Below the pieces are notes generated by a model. That model saw nothing but the letters and a program-made list of their open reading frames with translations. It did no database searches and had not been told where the DNA came from. A stretch of DNA of 64,000 nt from Aspidiotus rigidus (taxonomy: Eukaryota; Arthropoda; Insecta; Hemiptera; Diaspididae), in NCBI GenBank assembly GCA_035079385.1, contig JAVHKY010000003.1, forward strand, positions 15,101,001 to 15,165,000, given 5' to 3'. Shown piece after piece: positions 1 through 12,200 of this stretch. The first letter of the stretch is position 1. The number at the start of each line of letters is the position of its first letter. A program made the position numbers and the translations under genes.

Positions 1-479
1 AAAAATGAGCGAATGTTACTTTTGCATCTTACTAAAGAAATGTATCCGATTGTGTCTTTTTTTTAATATTTGAGAAATTTATTGTGGGATACAGGGACTA
101 TGTTCAATGTTGTTCCTAAATGTATTGACTTTCATCCTTCTTTTTAGAATAGTGACAACTTGGACATTTTTTGTAATAAACTTTATTGAATCACAATGCA
201 AAAATGATCAAATTTTGAAATTTTTTAGAGGAACCTACTTTTTAGAAATTTTTTGTAGGATATAAACTGAGAGCGTTTGAGTGTTTTTTCTTTACTTACA
301 ATTATGAAGCCCTGGCCATTCCCCTCTTCAGGCTTCAATAGAAATATTTCTTATGATGATTTCATACCCTGAAACCAATAACAGCAGCAAGGACAATATC
401 TTGGGTTATGAATTATGATACTGCAAATAATTGTCGTTTTCTGCTGTAAAATGGAAAAAAATTATGTATTAGCGAAAAA

Positions 480-850
480 CTTCTGCTACATTCTGGTACA
501 AAAATTTGGTGAATATTGCAGCAGAATGCAGCCGACGAGTTTATTCTTTTGCAGATGCAGACACTTCATTCTGTTACAGTATGCTGCCTGAATAGTTAAA
601 TGTCTGTTGTATTGCAGTTGCTGATGCAGCACACGTGTTTGGTATAATATCTGCTCTTCTGCTGATGCAGCATTCTCGTTCTGCCACAGTATACTGAGTG
701 CCCATCCTGCTACCAATGCCCAAATTGCCCATATCCTAATCTGTTACTTTATGCAGTTTCTTCAATTTTTGTTCCTGGTCTACAGCAGATGCAGGAATTA
801 AATTCTGCTTCTACACTGCAGATACAGAGTTTTTTTTCTGCTACAATGTA
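480..850. repeat. Degenerate CTGCAG-rich tandem repeat
   Basis: Irregular repeats about 60-75 bp apart combine motifs such as ctgctgatgcagca and ttctgctacagtatactg. Copies are diverged and no exact unit can be fixed by eye. An open frame across it on the minus strand is a by-product of the repeat. Confidence 0.5.
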
Positions 851-2099
851 TAGGTACCTAGTCTAAATTCATAACTACTGTTTGTGTATTTCTGAAATAC
901 TCGCAGATAAAGTTAGGGACTTAATTAGTATAACAAAGACAGAAACAACTGTATAATAAGTCTATTTGTCTGCGGCATGATGGGTATTTTCTGCATGTAT
1001 ATTGAAGAATTTTGAGCCACACTGACCTCGATAATATTACAAATTTATTCATAGTGATTTGACGCGTTTCTCCATTTTGTTATTCTGTCAAATCAATCTT
1101 ATACAGTGATGAAGTCATATTTTGAAGAGACCACAGTAATCCTCTTCCCATTAATCTCTGTTCATGTTGGGAAAATGTAACTTTTTTAGCATGCAGTTGT
1201 GGGAAACTTACCTTTCCCTATTGACCTTAACATACCTATTTTTCCAGTCACCCGATGACGTCGCAATCTGTGCTTGCAGTAATCGGCTATGTAGAAATTT
1301 GGAGTAAGAAGTTTTTCTGTCTCTTTTCTGTAGGGGTTTAGAGACTTTCTAGTATCTCAAGTGTAGAGATTTTGTCAGTTTTGCAGTCCCTTTTCTCAAT
1401 TTGTTCAAGTCCCATTCAGGTAAAGGTAATCAGGATGAGCACAAAATTTCCGGAGGATCCCAACAAAATGGATATTGGGTATTTTTTCTGTAGAGATTTG
1501 GAAAGTTTCCAATTTTCTTATCTGCATTGGTTTAGAGCCAACATTTTCTTCAAGTGAGTTCAACGCTGAAAATTTGTCCAAGAGGTCAAGTTAGGTCAAA
1601 GGTGCATAGAAAACAAATTCCATCAAAGTAAGAGTAATCTGAAGCACTAAGCACCTAACCTTCAAAATTATAAGATTGCTGAAGCAAGACTAGGCTACTC
1701 GGAGCAGATTTCTATCTTCCAAGACCACTTTGGCTTGCCTCCGCTCACGCCTCCAAGCCTATCTATTATGGCCCATCGAACCGCCCTTGACTATATTATG
1801 AACACGTCGGCAGCTAATCTTCTACATGTTCTCATGGCTGTTCAACACCCGTGTTAGGTGGAAATTCAGCTGATCCTAATCTTCGGTTCATCCAGGTATA
1901 AAACATGTCGTTTGGTTTACATTTTCTTATTTGCTGCAAACATCATTACTCTTACCTTAGCAAAAAGGTCAATTGACCTCCAATGCGCAAATATATTCCA
2001 ACAGTGGGATTGACCTGGCGCAGCTCTATCATCTCCTTTCTTCTGTAGGCTATCTTCATGAAGTCAACCCATACGGGAGCAATATGAAAGGATTGACCA

Positions 2100-3070
2100 T
2101 CACGGGGTGCTCAGTGATTCTTCCTCTGACTTCTTTTACGACGAAATAATGACGGGAGGATACAATTAATGATGTTGAATGAAGAACCGGCGTGGAAAAA
2201 AGGCATAAGACGATTACAAATCAAAAACCGATCCTATGAGAAGGGTTGGAGTCGAATCTTTACGGAATTGTCACAATTTAAGAAGATAGTCCCCTACCAG
2301 AAAGTGATAAATTGAATCGAATTTATTACGTGACCGAGTTGCATTCACATTTCGAAGAAGAGGCTCGCCCGACACTATTGGAATTAGATGCCGACGTATT
2401 TGGCTCTGTCATACGTTAATGCATTTTCGCTTGTATTCGATGTTTTTCAAATCGGTGTTTTTGTAGGAATAATTAATTGTTAAAAATTGCAATTCAGCAC
2501 ACTCAATGTGCCATTTCTAGAAATCGATAATTGTGTTAATCGACGTTGTTGAAAATTGAGTTTTGTGTGACCGGCGGATAGGTCTCTGTCAACTTGGAAA
2601 AATGAATCGTTCTAGAGGTGGAGCCAAAATCTTTCGTGAACGTTTTGACCCAATACAAGTGCATTTGCATATGTCTTTAAGAGAGGAAGTCGAAGATTAT
2701 TTTTCGGCTTGTCGTCAAATATTGAGCTGGTAGAAACATACCTAAAGACAAAGGAATAATCTTGAATAGGCGCGATGATACAAGAGACGACAGAGTACAT
2801 TTTACCCTCACTATCGCGAATAATGTTGTTCACATAAGCACTTAGATACTTGTTCAAACAGGCATGCAGTTGATTTGTAGCCCTGATAATTTTGTGGCTG
2901 TAAATACCAATGATTCTTCCTGCACGTGGCCCTCTTTCTTAAAATTCAGCAATTGTCAACACCACCTGGGAATGCACATAGGTTGAATGTAGCCGAAGCA
3001 CCGCCACTTGTGAAACAAACACCATTAGGTCAAAAGAGGAAGAAAGGGCCGCCCTCTGAAGTAAAATGAG
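2100..3070 (+). pseudogene. Coding-like debris of unknown family
   Basis: Several short plus-strand frames look protein-like but are broken by stops. 2172-2310 reads MLNEEPAWKKGIRRLQ and on to a stop. 2602-2734 reads from an ATG, beginning MNRSRGGAKIFRERFD, with an acidic, amphipathic middle (SLREEVEDYF). 2981-3068 ends with a basic KQTPLGQKRKKGPP tail. I do not recognise the family. Position inside an intron and repeated frame breaks suggest an old transposon or retrocopy. It could also be chance open sequence. Confidence 0.25.
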
Positions 3071-3363
3071 CTTTAATCATTCAGTGACTGATTATAATTT
3101 CAAAGATGATTTTTAGTATTTTATATGCTTTTGAGATCGGAATTACTCTTGGAAAACTGTCACAGTTACAACCCTTGGGACTACTTATCATAACTGATAC
3201 TAGCCCTCATTGAACCGGGTACTAGCCTGGTGTCTAGTATACTGGGCATTACAGTATTACTATGCTAGACTTTCATTATCTAGGCCTAAGGTAGGCTACT
3301 AAAGCAGGTTGAGCCTCTGTTATAATATAGGCCTAGTAGTTATATTGTATTTTAAAAAATTTT

Positions 3364-3756
3364 CACAGGGAACCTGTTCAATGGGTTCTTTTTTTTGAAA
3401 AATTTGCCGTCCAACATCCGGCCAAAATGGACTTTGAAAAAATTTTCTTTTTCTCTTGATCTATGTATAATGGGAGGGATTTATGGTTTATCTTGTTTGA
3501 TTTGTTTTTTTTATTTTCATTTATTCATTTATTTGTTCTGTTTGTTTTGTTTGGTTAGGTTTGTTTAGTTAGTTTGTTTGTTGATTCTATTTATTTATTT
3601 ATTTATTTATCCATTTTTTATTCATCTAATTAATTAATTTATTCATTCATTTTTTATTTATTTATCTAGTTTCTCTCTTTATTTTTTTCTTCAAGTCTGA
3701 GCTATAATATTATAGGAGGAGTATGATTGGAGGAAGATATTTATTCATTTTTTCAT

Positions 3757-3791
<35 letters not shown>

Positions 3792-4381
3792 TGTTGTTTT
3801 GTTTTGTTTGGTTAGGTTTTGTTCTGTCTGGTTTGGTTTGGTTTGATTTGTTTTATTTTTTTGTTTGTTCCTTTGTTTGTTTGTTTGTTTGTTTGTTCAT
3901 TTCATTTATTTATTTGTTTATTTATCCATTTCTTATTTAGTGCTCAGTTGTGTGATATTTTAGTGCATCTCTCTCTTTACTCTTTTGAGTATTCTCTCAT
4001 ATGAAATTTAGGGTTTGCAAAATAACAGTTATTGAACTGTTATTGACCGATGGCGATAACCAAAATGAAAAAGTTTGTTGACTGTTTGACCGATAAATGT
4101 TTCAATCAAAACGGTCATAACAGTTAGGTTGACAGTCATTTTTCAATGTTTTTTCGTTTAAAAAAACATGTTTTGACCGTTATGAACCATTATGACCGAA
4201 TCTTTTTTCAATAATGGTCCTGACCGTTACGACCGTTTCAATTTTGAAGCTGATTGGACTGATAACCGTTATCCACTTACAATTATTTCGGTCGAAAACC
4301 CTAATGAAATTCATTACTAAAACAAATTCGACCCATAGAACAGGTTCCCTGTGTTCCTTGTTAAACATCCTTAAGGAAGCC
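3364..4381. mobile_element. Diverged copy of the CAGGGAACC-end satellite-filled element
   Basis: The left end carries cagggaacctgtt (3366) followed by a block resembling the inner end of the 14.7-kb copies (tttgccgtcc). The right end near 4340-4380 carries aacaggttccctgtgttcc, then the ttgttaaac and aaggaagcc end block. The interior differs from the other copies: TTTA/TTTG-rich low complexity (3490-3950) and a tract of gttattgaccg-like repeats (4020-4290). No target duplication is certain. Confidence 0.6.
3490..3950. repeat. TTTA/TTTG microsatellite tract
   Basis: Runs of ATTT and TTTG tetranucleotides (clearest at 3586-3612, 3741-3794 and 3872-3896) separated by T-rich sequence, inside the satellite-filled element. 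Confidence 0.9.
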
Positions 4382-5480
4382 TTAATTCAAATTAGGGGAA
4401 AGCTAGTATAAACTAGTACAGGCCCCTTAGTATAAATCTAGTGTAATACTGCACAGAATTTGAGACCTAGCATATCCTAGTATAAAAGAAGCCTAGACCT
4501 AGTATAACGCTAGTATATGAAGGTTGCTTGAACCTAGTTAAAGCCTAGCATAGAATTAATATACTGCAGAGAGTGGAAGAAGGGAACTCTTATCAGTGAC
4601 CTTGACCTATTTTAGAGACTTGAAAAATTTCAATTTTCAATCTTCATTATACTAGACCTAAATTAGGTTCCTACAACAAGTTTAGCCTTTGCCCCCGAGA
4701 GCTAGTTAGCTTAAAATATTGCATACTAGACCAGGACACAAATTGGCCTCCAACAGCTAGTTGAAACCTGTATTCTTTGCCTTCATTATACTGGGCGTGA
4801 AGTGCAGTATACTAGGCTATACTTGGCCTGACTCAAAAAATATACTACAAGCTTCATATACTGAATGTTTGATCCCATAGGAAACCAAATCGATTCAATT
4901 AAAACCGTGAGTGCTGCGTACTTTGTATTGTTGTACATGAGAACTGAAGCTTTCAACATTTTCGTCTGCTATTATGTGTACTCTCTGCTGATTGCAACAT
5001 ATTTTATATCGTGAGAAAGAATTTCTATCGCCTTAAAATTTTTCCTGTCGTTGGTTACTCCTTTTTTGTCGTCCGTTACTACGTTTTATCGTTCAAATTT
5101 CTTTCCAGTTGAAGGTTACATTTTATGATCGTATACTATTCCGACCCTGTATTTTCCCGGAAGTTAAAATGATAGCCAGTCCTGTACCCGACTTGACTAG
5201 AATTTCACGCGCAAGGGTCCCCGCTGCTTTTCGCTCACTAATTTGTATATTTTATGCACTTGCTTCTATTTGAATAGTGATTTTCAAAATTTATAATTCA
5301 GCACCCATAGTGACCCATCTCTAGAAATTGATGATATAATTTGTTGGAAGAACACATTTTCTTTTATGCGAATTATTTGCCGAGTTTTGCGAATCCCGGA
5401 ATCAATATTGTGTAATGATGTATCCTCGAGACCGCCGCATACTATAAAAGATCGTAATCACACAGCCTTTCTAAAAATCC
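4382..5480. other. Intronic AT-rich sequence
   Basis: Contains many short ctagtataa/cctagta-type fragments (4405-4860) in degenerate array form, the same flavour as those near 15250-15320 and 21350-21450. Nothing coding is recognised. Confidence 0.4.
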
Positions 5481-5505
5481 TCTTTCTTTGATTTCTTTGT
5501 TGCAG

Positions 5506-6493
5506 ATACATTCATTCAAAAGAAAAGCCTTTCAAGTGCCACGAATGCGGAAAAGGTTTTTGTCAATCGAGAACTTTGGCGGTGCATAAAATTCTGCATT
5601 TGGACGAGTCTCCGCATAAATGTCCGGTTTGCAGCCGAAGTTTCAATCAACGTAGTAATTTGAAAACCCATTTGCTCACTCATACGGATCATAAACCATA
5701 CGAATGCAACAACTGTGGTAAAGTATTCCGGCGTAACTGCGATTTACGGAGACATACTCTAACGCATGCAGTGGGCGATGTACCCGCAGATTCGCTCATG
5801 CACTCACCAGCTGCTGTCGAAGAGAATAACGACGACATGTCCTCCGTACGTAGTCAGTCGCCGATGGATGTTGTTCGTTCGCGGACTCCATCCAGCGAAC
5901 GTAACGAAATTCCAAAATTACGGATGAGTATTTACGGAAGCAGTCGCGACTTTCGCGAAACTCGTCCTCGTTCCACCGATTCGGCCGAACGAGACCGTCA
6001 ATCTCCGATGGTGCGACATTTATCACCTCCATCTATGCTGAGGAAGCGCAGAATGTCGCCTACACTCCCGATGGAAGGTCCATCAATATTCGCGTTCTCT
6101 TCCACCAGTGGGCGACAAAATTCTCCCTCACCAATCCCGATGCTTCGTCCCCTGTCACCCCCGCCTGCTTCTTTAAACCGGCGTAACTCTCCATCGACAT
6201 CGACAATGACTGGTTTTCAACGAAATTCATCATCTCCTATTCCGATGCTCAGGAAACAATCGAGTTCGCCAACACCAAATAATAAGTTTATTCGAAATCA
6301 TTTCCCGCCTCCTATGCACATGTTTAACAGACGACATCTTGTTCCAATGATTCCGCCCGGATTCTTGAATCCTTTACCTTCAACGTCCGCTAGTACGTCG
6401 TCCTCGTCTATGGCTCCGATACCTTCGGTACCAGAAGCACCGAAGCCTAAAAAGCCTTCAGGTTTCAGTATTGATGACATAATGAAAAAGTAA
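5506..6493 (+). CDS. bowl: Terminal coding exon of an odd-skipped-family zinc-finger transcription factor (bowl/sob-like)
   Basis: Nuclear DNA-binding regulator of the Odd-skipped family (odd, sob, bowl, vertebrate OSR). The exon follows a good acceptor (pyrimidine tract, AG at 5504-5505) in phase 1 and runs 328 codons to TAA. It opens two residues before the last His of the preceding finger (YIHSKEKPFKC), so the earlier fingers lie upstream of this window. Three complete C2H2 fingers follow: Cys11/14-His27/31, Cys39/42-His55/59 and Cys67/70-His83/87. A long Ser/Pro-rich tail repeats an SPIPMLR-like motif. The protein ends GFSIDDIMKK, an eh1-like Groucho-binding motif known in Odd. Three fingers here plus the two expected upstream make five, which favours bowl or sob over four-finger odd; the exact orthologue is inferred. 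No frame damage is seen. An initiation at TTG 5576 would be an artefact, because the frame is open back to the acceptor. Confidence 0.9.
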
Positions 6494-7430
6494 TTGTTTA
6501 GGCCTGCGGTTTTGATCTCACATTGACTTTCAACAGCAAACAAGTCACACTTTGTATTCCTATTTTTATTGTGTATAATTTTGTACGATATAATTTTTTG
6601 CGTGATCTTGTAATTAATTGTAAATTGTAGGAAAGGATTGACCAGTAGTTGGGGTTTTTGTAACTAGTCAACGTCGTATTTGTTTATTTTTTTATATTCA
6701 TTTGTTTCTACCCAGCCAACAGTTTAATAGTTTTCGTCTTTTGTACCCCAATTTTCTGCTTAACAAATTTAATAACGCGAACGTTTCGAGATTAACGCTG
6801 AGGTAAGGGGCATCGGTTATAGCAAACCACCCGGGCTCTGAAAACTGTGTAATAATAGATACTAGTCATTTTTCGTGTGATGATGAACAAAAAATTGTCG
6901 AAATCAGTAAGTTTGGATTATTGTGATAGATAGTGTTCACTGTTCAAATACATATTGGAAAATGTACTTTAATGACTCGCATTTCAAACCAAATCAGTAC
7001 ATTTGTCTAATACACATGAAAATTTTTGAGAAACAAAATCAATGTATTGTTTACAAATATAATAATTCTCCTGCCCCGTGTTCAATGCAATACGCCAAGG
7101 GAGTGAAGCGAAAATAACTATTACTTATCTTTTTTCCACGTTGAAAAGTGCGAAAAAAATATATTAAGGACACAAAAAGAAAAGAAAATGGATTAATAAG
7201 ATTAAAAAATATATATACCCGATATATGGGTATATAAAATGTATTAGAGAAAGAGAGAGCGAGAGAGAGAAAAAAAAATGAATAATGTAAAAATAAGGTG
7301 CAATTAATAATGAATGGGATAAAAAGATTTTTCAAACAAGTTGAAATAAATAAAAGTTAAAATATAATAATGAAGTAAGAATTAAAATTATAAATAACAA
7401 AAAACGAGAAAAAATTTACAAATTGATGAC

Positions 7431-7462
<32 letters not shown>

Positions 7463-7569
7463 GTAAATACATTACGAATTTTACATTATTATTATTATGA
7501 TTTAGATTTTATTCAAATCCCTTTATTATAGAAATAAAAAAGGATGTAAATAAAATATGAATAATTTTA

Positions 7570-7608
<39 letters not shown>

Positions 7609-8669
7609 AGTATTATTATTATTTAGATATATTATTTCTTATATTTTATTTATTTTTCAAATCCTCTATTGAAATAATTATATCTACATATAAAAATACA
7701 TTACACGATGTGAAGGGCTTCAAATGTGAGTCATTTTACCTGAATTAAACAAAGAAAAAAGAGAATAAATATTATACAAAATTGGAGAAATAAAAAAGGA
7801 AAAAAATAGAGTAATAGTATATTAAATACTATATTATAATATTATGTAAAAAAAAAATAATAAAGATAATAATAAAAATAGGAAACAAAAAAACAAACAA
7901 TGAGCAAAATAAATACATAAAAATAAGATAAAATAAATAATAAATGCGATGAAAGAATTCTTCCAACAAATCGAAACAAAATTGAAACCATAATTTAAAA
8001 AAATATTATATGTATACAATTAGATTTTTATAATGTGAGTTTTCGCCTTTAATATGAGTTCTCCTATCCAGAGAGTTCAATGTAGTAAATCAAGATGAAT
8101 CTAACGGAGTATATTTGAAAACTATCTAACTGGAAAAAATTGTGGAGTAAAGGACCTATTTTTTTCAAATTCTTATTTTCTCTTCATCAACTTTTTTGTA
8201 CCACAAAGATTTGAGGGTTACAAAAACCTCGAAACTATTATTTAATTTTGAAATGGTTCCCTGTAAAATTAGATTTCCATCACATAGGCGCACGGTGCCT
8301 ACGTAGTCATCAATAGGAAGACTTCAGACAGTAAAAAATATAGAGTAATCATCGGCTTGAGAATATTTCTTGTAATTTTCTCTTACCTTTCGTATCCAAA
8401 CACTGTTGCGTCGTATTTCATTACTTTCGTTACCGTCCGGAATAGTTTTGTCGGTGCTGGGAGTGATGGAAGTCAAAAATGCTAATATAATGCTCGTAAG
8501 CAGAGGGTATTAAAGACGTGAAGCTGCCTTCAACTTGAAAGCATTACATTGTTCCCATACGTTGGCTGGGGTACAAGAATTGGTAAAAATACTAGTTCGT
8601 ACTTTTTTTTATTTTAAATGTGCTTTATTTAGAGCTGTTGATAGATATTGTAGTTGGGGATCTATTATA
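6494..8669. other. 3' flank of the zinc-finger gene; very AT-rich sequence
   Basis: Presumed 3' UTR and downstream DNA. No confident poly(A) site was chosen; the nearest AATAAA-like hexamers are about 0.8 kb downstream (7345 onward). 7130-8030 is A/T-dominated, with a poly-A run at 7432-7457 and a TTA microsatellite at 7568-7608. No gene is supported. Confidence 0.5.
7566..7608. repeat. (TTA)n microsatellite
   Basis: About 14 ATT/TTA units; an open frame reading poly-Leu across it is not a gene. Confidence 0.9.
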
Positions 8670-8677
8670 CATTAGAG

Positions 8678-8999
8678 CAGGGGTGCTCAACCTACGGCCC
8701 GCGGGCCAGATCTGGTCCATGGGAAGGTTTTTATCCGGCCCGCGAGCCCGTGACAAGAAATAAAAAAATAAGGAGAAAAAGAAAAAAAAGCCAAAAATGA
8801 AAATGGCAAGAAACTTGATGATCAAGAAGTGAACACTATTTTGTAACATATTAAATTGTGTTCCTTCTTTTCCATATTTTACTGCTGATCTGATGATTAT
8901 CTATTAAAAAACAATGAACATTTCACTTTTTTTTGTAGCTCGCGAGAGTTTTCAACTCATTCTATGTGGCCCCATGTCCAAAAAGGTTGAGCACCACTG
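8678..8999. mobile_element. hAT-type MITE, 322 bp
   Basis: Starts CAGGGGTGCTCAACC and ends in its inverted repeat with one mismatch (GGTTGAGCACCACTG), a terminus seen in many hAT families. It is flanked by an exact 8-bp target duplication CATTAGAG (8670-8677 and 9000-9007), the hAT hallmark. The interior has a GC-rich start, an A-rich middle and no transposase, so it must have been moved in trans. Confidence 0.9.
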
Positions 9000-9007
9000 C
9001 ATTAGAG

Positions 9008-10083
9008 TAACACAGATAGTTAGAAGAAGGAAATATTTTATACTCGTAGGTGCATCCCTCGGTGTGACAAATGCATCTGCGTACTTATATTATTTTTATT
9101 ATTATTTTGTATTATGCCTACCAGTATCGGTATAGTGAGACTGGTAGACAAATTAAAGATAAGAATTTCATAATTTTTCTTGTTGTCTGAAATTGTATAA
9201 GCTGTTTATTTATTTCTTAAGTTGAATTTATTGAAATAAAAAGTCTTGTCGGATGAATCTTATCAATCATTATGCGCCGCTAGCAAACGCTCTTCTGCAA
9301 CATCTCCTTCTTAGCCTAACATGGACCTAGTAGATATACCCTAGTATAGCAGAGTCCTCCAGCATAGACATATTATACAGGTTGAAGGTGGAAAATACTC
9401 CAAGTCCTCCTCCTATCAATATAGCTCAAGAATTGCCAATTTTTTTCAAGTTCCTAGAGTAGGTCAAAGTAACTCCTAATGTCATCGCCATCAGCTCGTG
9501 ACGTTACCTTTGTTTCGTAATTTTGTAATATTCCAGGAGAAATAGACTCAAATTTAATATAAAAACGACAAAAACTTGACAAATGTGTAGGGGACGACTT
9601 GGTAAAAAAACATAGTAAAAGTCGGTACCCCTTCGAAGTGCGCTCCAACCTCCAGCTCCCGAAAACGACGACTCAAATAAAATTTTTGATCATATCTGGG
9701 TTATTTTCGGGTTGGCAAGAAAATTGTTGAAACAAAAATTATAGGAAATAAGACTGTCTACAAAAAATGTTCTTACACACTTTACCGTAAGACGCATAGT
9801 TTTTGAGTAAACAATACAGTCTTTAATATCTAACACAACTTCCTTCACATGAACTGGACAACTAACGGTTTCATGGAGTGAGTGCGCCAAAATTTATTAA
9901 TTCATTTCAACAATTCTATATTACGCATGTTTTTTTTCTCAACTATTATTGTATTCTCTTTACAGTCGCTCACATACATATTATTTTCCGTAACTAAAAT
10001 TGTATTCTCTAGGCAGGCGTATATTTTTTCCCTTAATCGTAATCTTAGTCGAGGTCAACCGAACATAAGCAGGCATCATTACA
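9008..10083. other. Region without recognised features
   Basis: Scanned on both strands; short open frames only, none with recognisable motifs. Confidence 0.4.
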
Positions 10084-11806
10084 TTACAAGCTCATTCTGC
10101 GGCAGCCACATTTTTTTGCACAACCCTTCTGATAACTCCAGAAAACTATTTTCAAAACGTTTTTCAGGGTTAGAAGCAGGGAAGAACATACCGGCATAAG
10201 CCCATTGTTACTGTTCATCAAACCCCAGCTTCTAGCTAACAAATCATTACCCAAGTTTGTACCTGATGATGGCACAGTGCACTGTAGAAATTCTGCGCCA
10301 TACCCGCTGCTGTTGGTGGTAAAATATCGAGCTAAAATTCGTTTTTTGAAACACCGGAGGCGGAAATAATTAAGTGACAAACTTGAAGATTTTTGAGCCC
10401 CGTAAATAAATTTGACAATTTTCTCTCCAGTTACAGCGATATCCTCGTGAGCCGCCAGGCAGTTGTAAAACACGGTCATCAAATATAACAATAACACGAG
10501 GTCCGAACTGCTCCAGTTTCTTCCAGTAACCTTGGCAGACGTCTTGAAATACTTCCATTGTAGTCCAAATTAATTTTCTGTGAGGAAGAAGTCCTCCATC
10601 TATTACAAAAATGCAGTCATTTTTATTTGATGGAAGCTTCGTTTCCGGGCTTCTTTATTTTTCTCTTTCCAGCTTCACTGAACAGAGGTGTAGGAAAGGG
10701 AGCGAGTTCGTAACAGAAGTAATTGTGTAGATCTTTGTCACTTATTTTCATTAAAGATATTCTTTGAAACCACAGAATGCGGATTAATTGGGATTACATC
10801 TTCTTCCCCAATCCTTCACTCGGTTTCGTGGAAAAAAATGAAAATAATTTTTACCCAAGTTTCAGCAGTTAGTTGGCGGTTAATGTATGTTCCTTTTTGA
10901 CTAAAATTCTTCACCTTGTATAAAACTGATTTCTTGAAAATTTTTTCCTGTCATTAGTTACATTCTCTTTTTTCTATCAGCAACACTGTTGAAACAGTTT
11001 ACAGAAGCATATCCTTTTACACCTGATGATAAAGACATTGATGGTTTGGAATTTCTGCGGAAAGGATAGTGAGCAATAATCCAAACCATTAGCTTCTTCA
11101 AATTTTCCTTATCCCTTTTGATTTGAGAAGGACAAAGATCAGTAGGCTGCTCGGTTTACTCGTAACTAACTCTACAGTTTGTGAACTCTTCAATCTTTTG
11201 GCAGACAGTGGCTACCACCAGCCGACTAGAAATCCATTTCTGCTGAAAGCTAGATTTCATACCACATCCACGAGTCAATCCCCCTTCACACTTCGTCGGC
11301 CGCATCATCGTCATATCGCTTCATATACCACCACAACATTTTACAGACCGTCGAATAGTAGGGAAGCCTGATTGAACAAAATTATCAAAGTCTTCTAAAC
11401 TCATACCTTTCTCCAATTTCTCAGCACCTTGCAGGTAGTGAGTGATGTGCCAATTTTGCGTACAGGAAATGACTTGAAGTATGGAAAAATGGCAATATTT
11501 TTTACACAGCTTGAACATGTAGGGACCAGTTTCTCGTTCGCTCAGCAGCAATGAATTTCCTCATTGGACGTCCGTTTGGAAGTTTTGAATCCATAATTTA
11601 GAGGTTGGGCCACGATTTCCAACTTCTTCAATATGTGCATCAAATGCTTCGATAAATTTGTCCATTAGTTCATTTTCAAAAGCCCTAGTATTTTCGATGT
11701 GGTATCCGAGGGACCGTGTTCCTCCATTCTTGTCTTGGGCAATGTAATCTGGGTGGGTATACAAGTTTCGACACTTCTTATGAACCTTAATCTCAATGAG
11801 ACCCAT
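10084..11806 (-). pseudogene. Decayed transposon-like protein with a C-terminal Cys-rich motif
   Basis: Minus-strand fragments appear in N-to-C order with stops and frame shifts. 11806-11561 reads VHKKCRNLYTHPDYIAQDKN. 11551-11321 contains FIAAER, HVQAV, FPYFKS/HFLYAK-like pieces in two frames, then SLEDFDNFVQSGFPTIRRS. 10558-10370 reads YWKKLEQFGPRVIVIFDD. 10497-10084 reads GEKIVKFIYGA, SWGLMNSNNGLMPV, then KGCAKKCGCRRMSL. The order and the CXC-like Cys end resemble an uncharacterised repetitive protein family I associate with hemipteran genomes, often transposon-linked. That family link is from memory and unverified. No intact frame survives. Confidence 0.5.
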
Positions 11807-11924
11807 TTCAATCAGTGAAGTTCATTTTCCGTCTCATCTTTCTCGACTTGGTTTCTAAAGATCCCAAAAAACCCTTCTTACCGACAACGACGAAATCATC
11901 GTCCATTTCGTCAAGTTTAACAGG

Positions 11925-12200
11925 GCTGTACCCGCAAATTTCTGAATCATCATTGGGTATAAATTTGCACGCGCACGAGCACCCTCATGCCCACGCTAGC
12001 AAAGTACAGCGGGGCTGTCCCTCGAATTTCTTAATCCCCCACGGGGTATTTTGACGCACACGCTAGCAAAGTATAACGAGCCTGTACTCGGAAATTTCTG
12101 AGTCATCCACGGGGTCTAAATACGCACGCTCGAGAGTATAACGGGGCTCTACTCACAAATGTCTTAATCACCCACGAGGTATGAGACAGAAGACATGAAA
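11925..12200. repeat. Minisatellite, ~65-70-bp units with GC-rich cgcacgc blocks
   Basis: Units pair a conserved block (tgtactcgcaaatttctgaatc, then an acccacggggtat-like block) with an alternating purine/pyrimidine segment (gcacgcgcacg). About four diverged units. The same family recurs at 21,470-21,940 and as a single piece near 54,155-54,190. Confidence 0.8.

Larger units (their letters stand above)
1..5505 (+). other. Probable intron of the odd-skipped-family gene
   Basis: The zinc-finger exon at 5506 begins with a splice acceptor, and no exon coding for the first two fingers is visible upstream, so the intron probably fills the start of the window. It holds a degenerate CTGCAG-rich tandem repeat (480-850), unidentified coding-like debris (2100-3070), a satellite-filled repeat element (3364-4381) and otherwise AT-rich sequence in which I see nothing. 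The donor site lies outside the window. Confidence 0.6.

Noticed and set aside
7051..8019. Several Phe/Leu-rich frames
   Set aside because: Products of A/T-rich simple sequence.
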